Source: Bacteroidales bacterium | GTDB lineage: Bacteria > Bacteroidota > Bacteroidia > Bacteroidales > F082 | DNA length: 10,389 nt | Direction of reading: 5' to 3' | Assembly: GCA_016281295.1 (NCBI GenBank) | Contig: JAEEII010000273.1 | Location: 1-10,389, forward strand | Shown here: positions 6,102 through 10,389 of the stretch, piece after piece | Layout: every line of letters begins with the position of its first letter | Position numbering within the stretch: position 1 is the stretch's first letter | Position numbers and translations under genes: made by a program | Notes under the pieces: generated by a model | What the model saw: the letters and a program-made list of their open reading frames with translations, nothing else | Told to the model about the DNA's origin: nothing | Database searches by the model: none

Positions 6102-7526
6102 CTTACCTCTCCCCTGAATGACGATAAGGACCGTGTAAATTAAAATCTTGAGATCCAAGCCGAGACTCACATTCTCGATATAAAGAATGTCATATTTCAA
6201 GCGCTCAATCATCTCGTCCACATTCTCCGCATATCCGAACTTCACCTCTCCCCAACTGGTGATGCCAGGTTTCACCAACAGCAACATGCTGTAATAAGGG
6301 GCACGTTCCATAATCTTATCGATATAATACTGACGCTCTGGACGATAGCCAACAATCGACATATCACCCTTCAACACCGTCCAAAACTGCGGAATCTCGT
6401 CGAGTCTCACCTTACGCATGAACTTGCCAAACTTGGTGATTCGGGGGTCGTCCTCACTGGAAAGCTGTGGGGTGCAGTCGGCCTCAGCATCAACACGCAT
6501 ACTGCGGAATTTGGCCATCTTGAAAGGCTTGCCATGCTTCCCGATACGCTCCTGCACATAAAACACAGGCCCGGGAGAAGTGGCCTTCACGATGATAGCC
6601 GTGACAAGATAAACGGGTGAGAACACCACCAGCACAAAGGTCGATACCAAAATGTCGAACAACCGCTTGATGACTCGCTGCCAAATGGGCATCAGCTCAG
6701 GACTCACCTGTACCAATGGAGTCCTCCAGATGGCTGACTGCTTCACGTTTCCAAACACCAGGTCCTGCATCTCGGGGATAATCTCCACCTCCGCATCCGT
6801 CAGATTCATCACAGGAAGGATGATATTCATACAGTCCTTCTCCGACCGCTCAATGGCGATGATCACCTCCTCTACCTCGTACTCTTTGATAATCTTCACC
6901 AAGTCTTTGACCGCACCGAGATGAGGAAGATGCTCGCTCAACAGATATTCTTTCTTGTCATATACGTTGACAAAACCCACAAAACGTTGGCCTGTAGGCT
7001 TCTCCTGCATCGAAATCTCCTTGAAAATCGACACCGCATTGTCGTTGCTCCCTACAATTAAGGTGTTAAAACAGATACGTCCTGTACGGATGTCGTGTTT
7101 CACCAGACTGGTAATCATCAAACGACCGATATAAGTAAGTCCGAATTGCAGGGCGAACAAGGTGATGAACGACTGGTAATACATCTTGTACGTGAAGATC
7201 TGGTCGTCGAGGATGGCGGCAAAAAACAGCACCGTGACACCCAGAAGGCTGATGAAGAAAGTCTGGGAGAGCTCTTTCAACCGCGATTTGGAATAGACGC
7301 TCTGATAGGCGCCTGTGATGCCGTGCAAAGCCACCCAACATACCGGAATGACGGCGACAGCCCACCAGAAACTCCGGTCTTGGAAAGCCAGTCCGAAACG
7401 CTGCCACAGATTCACGTTGGGAACCTCATACGTCTTCCTGAAATAATAAAACAAGGTCCAGGCGACGACTGAAAGGACCCAGTCGACAACACCATAAAGA
7501 TAAGGCAGTGCTTTTTTATGTTTCAT
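6099..7526 (-). CDS. Polyprenyl-phosphate sugar phosphotransferase (bacterial sugar transferase family)
   Basis: This enzyme type moves a sugar-1-phosphate from a UDP-sugar to undecaprenyl phosphate in the inner membrane, the first step of capsule, exopolysaccharide or O-antigen units. At 475 residues it has the full WcaJ/WbaP-like layout. About four membrane segments lie at ~8-28, 54-72, 88-106 and 117-136. A Rossmann-like CoA_binding_3 domain with VGSND follows (158-162). A hydrophobic hairpin (287-313) precedes the catalytic domain. Catalytic signatures are GPVFYVQERIG (319-329), KFRSM (339-343), the Asp-Glu pair in LDEIPQ (D376/E377), KGDMSIVGYRPER (386-398) and KPGITSWGEV (419-428). The sugar specificity cannot be read from sequence. 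Its ATG overlaps the stop of the upstream lipoprotein gene (ATGA), implying coupled translation. Confidence 0.93.
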   Translation of the reverse strand: MKHKKALPYLYGVVDWVLSVVAWTLFYYFRKTYEVPNVNLWQRFGLAFQDRSFWWAVAVIPVCWVALHGITGAYQSVYSKSRLKELSQTFFISLLGVTVLFFAAILDDQIFTYKMYYQSFITLFALQFGLTYIGRLMITSLVKHDIRTGRICFNTLIVGSNDNAVSIFKEISMQEKPTGQRFVGFVNVYDKKEYLLSEHLPHLGAVKDLVKIIKEYEVEEVIIAIERSEKDCMNIILPVMNLTDAEVEIIPEMQDLVFGNVKQSAIWRTPLVQVSPELMPIWQRVIKRLFDILVSTFVLVVFSPVYLVTAIIVKATSPGPVFYVQERIGKHGKPFKMAKFRSMRVDAEADCTPQLSSEDDPRITKFGKFMRKVRLDEIPQFWTVLKGDMSIVGYRPERQYYIDKIMERAPYYSMLLLVKPGITSWGEVKFGYAENVDEMIERLKYDILYIENVSLGLDLKILIYTVLIVIQGRGK

Positions 7527-8449
7527 CGGTCGCGATAGATTAGCTTCAGATTGTCAAAATAGAAATATTGGGGGCCGTCGTTACGAAGACTCCACGAGGA
7601 GAAATACAACTTGAAATAATCCGCGTTCTCGTGTTCCACCAAATAGGGCCCGATGTTGATATAAATCTTCTTCCACTGGACAGGATTGACACCCGACTCC
7701 GTTGTGGGATTCAAACGGATGATGGGATAGGGATAGATGGTATTCTTCTCTTTATAATACAATCCGACCTGACAAGTGTCAGAACACTTATAATCCATCT
7801 CAAGCATACAAGCCGACCCATGCGTGGGGAGATCCTCAAACTGCTCAGCGGTTGCCAACTCGAATTGCAGGCTGTCGGAATTCAGCTCCACCAAACCCGA
7901 ATAGGAAGAATAAATCCCCAGCGTGTCATGCCAGGCCATAGGACCGGTGACCCGCTGAAAAGAGACATCACTCGTCGAGGTGGACTCCAGCGACACGAAG
8001 CCGCCGTCGAAATCCTCCTTCCAACGCACATGCAGATTGTCGCCTTCGGGATAGTAGGTAAAAGTCGGGACCAATTTAATGACACTGTCTTTCACAAGGT
8101 TCAAGGAAGGATATTCCGCCGCGTCCATAAAAGGATAGTCGGCTCTGGATTGCGCGATGCCGTTGACCTTGATGCCCGGATAAATAGCCACGTCGTGCAC
8201 GCCCTCTTTGAGCACCGGTGCCATGGCTGGCAGCTCGAACGCTCCCAAGATATCGCCATCGACATACACCCACACATCGGTGAAATTATGGGTGTTTGCT
8301 CCATAGATGTAATAGTCGCAACTCACTCTCACCGTGTCGATTCGAAGATAGGCGGGTACAGTCTGAGGGCCGTCGAAGTCCTTGCAAGAAGGGATCAACG
8401 CCAATATCAACATGGAAAACAATGTGAAAAGCGTAAAATATCGTGTCAT
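7523..8449 (-). CDS. Predicted lipoprotein of unknown function
   Basis: This is a 308-residue protein I do not recognise. The N-terminus MTRYFTLFTLFSMLILALIPSC is a lipoprotein signal with a lipobox-like IPSC; the lipidated residue would be Cys22. Residues ~31-125 look like an Ig- or PEGA-like beta domain (VWVYVDGDILGAFELP, then GVHDVAIYPG). Residues ~140-308 are rich in aromatic beta-strands and end in FYFDNLKLIYRD, reminiscent of galactose-binding jelly-roll folds, so glycan binding is possible but unproven. Two cysteines (C222 and C226 region, SDTCQ) may pair. The gene follows the oxidoreductase by 45 bases with no promoter box, and its TGA overlaps the ATG of the sugar transferase by four bases. 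That places it in a surface-glycan operon. The absence of a Lys/Arg-rich start is mild evidence against a stronger signal call. Confidence 0.75.
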   Translation of the reverse strand: MTRYFTLFTLFSMLILALIPSCKDFDGPQTVPAYLRIDTVRVSCDYYIYGANTHNFTDVWVYVDGDILGAFELPAMAPVLKEGVHDVAIYPGIKVNGIAQSRADYPFMDAAEYPSLNLVKDSVIKLVPTFTYYPEGDNLHVRWKEDFDGGFVSLESTSTSDVSFQRVTGPMAWHDTLGIYSSYSGLVELNSDSLQFELATAEQFEDLPTHGSACMLEMDYKCSDTCQVGLYYKEKNTIYPYPIIRLNPTTESGVNPVQWKKIYINIGPYLVEHENADYFKLYFSSWSLRNDGPQYFYFDNLKLIYRDR

Positions 8450-8494
8450 AAAATATGCTTTGAAAAATAACGATTTATCAGTGGCGATATTGTT

Positions 8495-9484
8495 TTAATG
8501 TGCCATTTTTTTGATGGATTCATCGACGGCTTTCAAGATGTCGTAAGCAAGGTTCAGAACCTTGACTCCATCCTCGATGGTGACTACCGGTGTGGTGTTG
8601 TGTATGATGCTGCTATAGAAGCTCTCCAGCTCGGTCTGGATGGCGTTGAGAGGATGAATCTCGGGTCTTTCAAGGGTGATCTGACGGGTGTTCCCATCCG
8701 CCAGGTCGAGCATCATCGAATAAGGATATCCGGTCTGCTCCTCGTCGTGGATGCGCATGACTTCGGTTTTCTTGTCCAGAAAATCCACTGTGATATAGGC
8801 GTTATCCTGAAAGATGCGCATCTTCCTCATGTTTTTCAGGGAGATCCTGCTTGCGGTAAGGTTAGCCACCGCCCCGTTCTCAAACTCGATGCGAGCGTTG
8901 GTGATGTCGGGGGTCTTGCAGACCACAGGGATACCGCTAGCGCTGACATGGGTGACGGTGGAGCGGACAATGGTGAGGAGGATGTCGAGGTCGTGCACCA
9001 TCAGGTCAAGCACCACCGGGACATCGGTGCCACGGGGATTGAACATCGAGAGACGATGGGCTTCGATGAACATGGGCGAGGTGATGAAAGGCTCGGCGGC
9101 GATGAATGCGGGGTTGAAACGCTCCACATGCCCCACCTGCACCTTCACTCCGGCAGCGTCAGCCAAGTCAATCAGCTTCACCGCCTCCTCAGGAGTGGCC
9201 ACCACAGGCTTCTCGATAAAGACATGACGGCGACGACGCAATGCCATGGAGGCACAATGGAAGTGTTGCACGGTGGGTGTCACAATGTCAACCACATCCA
9301 CCGCCTCGATGAGGTCCTCAACCGAAGCGAAACAATGGACACCCAACTCCTTTTCCACCTGAGCCACCGTGTCAGGGTCAGGATCATAAAAGCCTACCAA
9401 TTCGTATTGGGCAATAAGCTGTATGCATTTGATATGTATCTTGCCCAGATGGCCAGCACCTAAAACACCAATTTTAAGCATCAT
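8495..9484 (-). CDS. Gfo/Idh/MocA family NAD(P)-dependent oxidoreductase
   Basis: This cytoplasmic sugar dehydrogenase of 329 residues has the typical family length. The N-terminal Rossmann domain begins KIGVLGAGHLGKIH, with the dinucleotide motif GAGHLG at 9-14. The family motif EKP is at 91-93. The catalytic domain carries VQVGHVERFNPAF (115-127) and the Asp/His pair in DLMVHDLDI (160-168). The GHLG and GHVERFNP blocks resemble nucleotide-sugar 3-dehydrogenases of the GnnA/WlbA kind, but no aminotransferase partner is present, so the substrate is open. It is first in a minus-strand cluster with the lipoprotein and sugar transferase, so supplying a modified UDP-sugar is a reasonable guess. 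Two adjacent ATGs (9484, 9481) could both serve as start. A TATCTTTG promoter box lies about 15 bases upstream. Confidence 0.9.
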   Translation of the reverse strand: MMLKIGVLGAGHLGKIHIKCIQLIAQYELVGFYDPDPDTVAQVEKELGVHCFASVEDLIEAVDVVDIVTPTVQHFHCASMALRRRRHVFIEKPVVATPEEAVKLIDLADAAGVKVQVGHVERFNPAFIAAEPFITSPMFIEAHRLSMFNPRGTDVPVVLDLMVHDLDILLTIVRSTVTHVSASGIPVVCKTPDITNARIEFENGAVANLTASRISLKNMRKMRIFQDNAYITVDFLDKKTEVMRIHDEEQTGYPYSMMLDLADGNTRQITLERPEIHPLNAIQTELESFYSSIIHNTTPVVTIEDGVKVLNLAYDILKAVDESIKKMAH

Positions 9485-9498
9485 GCATTATTTTTTTG

Positions 9499-9506
9499 CA
9501 AAGATA
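9499..9506 (-). promoter_or_regulatory. -7 promoter box (TAnnTTTG) for the oxidoreductase operon
   Basis: On the minus strand this reads TATCTTTG, an exact match to the Bacteroidetes -7 consensus. The start codon at 9484 is 14 bases downstream, so the 5' leader would be under ten bases. A TTTG at 9530-9533 (minus) could be a -33 element, but its 23-base spacing is longer than usual. Confidence 0.55.
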
Positions 9507-9539
9507 AGGATTTGTCAAGCTGGTTCACCCAAAAAAATG

Positions 9540-9547
9540 TAATTTTG
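9540..9547 (+). promoter_or_regulatory. -7 promoter box (TAnnTTTG) for pcm
   Basis: TAATTTTG matches the -7 consensus and ends nine bases before the pcm ATG at 9557. This predicts a nearly leaderless mRNA. A TTTG at 9511-9514 is 25 bases upstream, too far for a standard -33 element. If this promoter is real, the TTG start at 9512 is impossible. Confidence 0.5.
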
Positions 9548-9556
9548 CCACCAATT

Positions 9557-10219
9557 ATGAAGGCAATAGAAGACAGCTACCGTCACAAAGGGATGCGCAA
9601 CCAACTCGTCGAGCTGCTGCGCAAGAAAGGCATCCACGACGAGAACGTGCTCTCGGCGATCAACGAGGTGCCTCGTCATGTGTTCCTCGACTCGTCCTTT
9701 GTAGAGATCGCCTACTCCGACCAGGCTTTTCAAATCGGGTCGGGACAGACCATCTCACAACCACGCACTGTGGCCATTCAGACCGAGCTGCTGCAAGTAC
9801 AACGTGGCATGAAAGTGCTGGAAATCGGCACAGGGTCAGGATACCAAGCCTGTGTGCTGGCCGCCATGGGAGCCAAGGTGTTTTCCATCGAGCGGCAACG
9901 CAACCTCTATTTCAAGACCAAGGAGATTCTGGAACAACTGCCCTACCGGGTGAAGACCTTCCTCGGCGACGGCTACGAGGGGCTGCCCACCTACGCGCCT
10001 TTCGACCGTGTTATCATCACTGCGGGAGCACCCAACATCCCCCAGACCCTGGTGGACCAGATGAAAACAGGAGGCATCATGGTCATCCCTATGGACAACG
10101 CCAACGGCGAAGGCCAAACCATGCTCCGCCTCACCAAAAAGGAAGACGGCACCCTCCAACAAGAGGAGTTCGGCGAATTCAAATTCGTTCCGATGCTCGC
10201 TGGCACGGCGAACGACTAA
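9557..10219 (+). CDS. pcm: Protein-L-isoaspartate O-methyltransferase
   Basis: This SAM-dependent enzyme methylates abnormal L-isoaspartyl residues in damaged proteins, starting their repair in the cytoplasm. From the ATG at 9557 it has 220 residues, normal for bacterial Pcm. The opening SYRHKGMRNQLVELLRKKGI fits Bacteroidetes homologues. The isoaspartate-binding block GQTISQP is at 63-69. SAM motif I is VLEIGTGSGYQ (87-97). An acidic IER follows (111-113), then GDG (137-139), post-I motif FDRVIITAGAP (149-159) and the C-terminal FVPMLAG (210-216). An upstream TTG at 9512 is rejected because its extra 15 residues are unlike the family and a promoter box lies inside them. A later ATG at 9593 is possible if the mRNA needs a longer leader. 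It is transcribed divergently from the oxidoreductase, 72 bases away, and no neighbour on its strand is visible. Confidence 0.95.
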   Translation: MKAIEDSYRHKGMRNQLVELLRKKGIHDENVLSAINEVPRHVFLDSSFVEIAYSDQAFQIGSGQTISQPRTVAIQTELLQVQRGMKVLEIGTGSGYQACVLAAMGAKVFSIERQRNLYFKTKEILEQLPYRVKTFLGDGYEGLPTYAPFDRVIITAGAPNIPQTLVDQMKTGGIMVIPMDNANGEGQTMLRLTKKEDGTLQQEEFGEFKFVPMLAGTAND

Positions 10220-10234
10220 GTTAGAGGTTAGATT

Positions 10235-10251
10235 ACCCCGATAAGGGTTTA
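10235..10251 (+). repeat. 17-base motif, inverted relative of 286-302
   Basis: This sequence just after pcm matches the minus strand of 286-302 at 15 of 17 positions. Both follow the 3' end of a gene. Here the stem is shorter (ACCC with GGGT, 10235-10238 and 10245-10248), followed by a T-rich stretch. It may be a weak terminator for pcm or a dispersed extragenic motif. Confidence 0.4.
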
Positions 10252-10324
10252 GAAGCTGTTTTGATTTTTTGTTTAAAGTTTTATTTTTTTTCTTTTTCGG
10301 CTTCTTTGAGGGTCTTTTTGGTCT

Positions 10325-10383
10325 GATTTTTTGTTTCGCTCGCTCCGATAGCCCGCTATCGTCGTTCGCTCAACAGAAAAATC
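10325..10383. repeat. Nested palindrome with internal direct repeats (REP-like)
   Basis: The core is a perfect hairpin, CGATAG (10346-10351) and CTATCG (10356-10361), with a CCCG loop. Directly flanking it are 10-base direct repeats, TCGCTCGCTC (10336-10345) and TCGTTCGCTC (10362-10371), identical at nine positions. Outside these lie imperfect inverted arms, GATTTTTTGTT (10325-10335) and AACAGAAAAATC (10372-10383). The 12 bases GATTTTTTGTTT of the left arm also occur at 10263-10274. The layout suggests an extragenic repetitive element rather than a plain terminator. It runs almost to the window edge, so it may be incomplete. Confidence 0.55.
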
Positions 10384-10389
10384 ATCCTC

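Noticed and set aside
7568..9463. Long plus-strand frames (300 and 321 codons) opposite the lipoprotein and oxidoreductase genes
   Set aside because: The minus-strand genes have recognisable signal, lipobox and enzyme motifs. The plus-strand frames have none and show the reversed codon bias of shadows.
9512..9556. N-terminal extension of Pcm from a TTG start
   Set aside because: The 15 extra residues do not resemble the family, and a -7 promoter box lies inside the stretch.
10336..10371. An integron attC site, because of the imperfect palindrome after pcm
   Set aside because: No conserved R'/R'' core sites (GTTRRRY-type) are seen, there is no integrase, and the flanking repeats are direct rather than inverted.

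Overview
The window is ordinary chromosomal DNA of a member of the Bacteroidota, most likely Bacteroidales. Three lines of evidence support this. Proteins typical of that phylum are present: a DUF5723-type outer-membrane protein, a DUF4294 protein and a Bacteroidetes-style trigger factor. Shine-Dalgarno sites are essentially absent ahead of the start codons. Three intergenic boxes match the phylum's -7 promoter element TAnnTTTG. The genus cannot be told from the sequence alone. All major genes look intact, and no transposase, phage gene, CRISPR array or clear genomic island is visible.

Layout. Bases 1-347 hold no convincing gene. They contain a hairpin terminator, three degenerate copies of a 12-bp repeat, and two identical arrays of an AT-rich heptamer flanking a small hairpin. 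A DUF5723-like exported protein (348-1871, minus strand) follows. Then come a promoter, a tRNA-Leu(UAG) gene, and the plus-strand run tig - clpP - clpX - DUF4294 protein (2082-6080). Convergent with this run is a minus-strand cluster, read from 9484 down to 6099: a Gfo/Idh/MocA oxidoreductase, a predicted lipoprotein, and a polyprenyl-phosphate sugar transferase. Diverging from that cluster is pcm (9557-10219, plus). The last 170 bases are T-rich and carry an unusual nested palindrome/direct-repeat element.

How the genes work together. Trigger factor, ClpP and ClpX form the conserved folding and proteolysis group: nascent-chain chaperone, then the ClpXP ATP-dependent protease. Pcm repairs isoaspartyl damage in proteins, a related task, but it is a separate unit. 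The three-gene minus cluster looks devoted to surface polysaccharide. The oxidoreductase probably modifies a nucleotide sugar, and the sugar transferase loads the first sugar phosphate onto a lipid carrier. The lipoprotein overlaps the transferase by 4 bp and is of unknown function.

I did not find a clearly undescribed system. The points most worth a second look are the repeat architectures at both ends of the window, the lipoprotein coupled to the sugar transferase, the tRNA-tig linkage, and the hairpin directly before the DUF4294 start codon.
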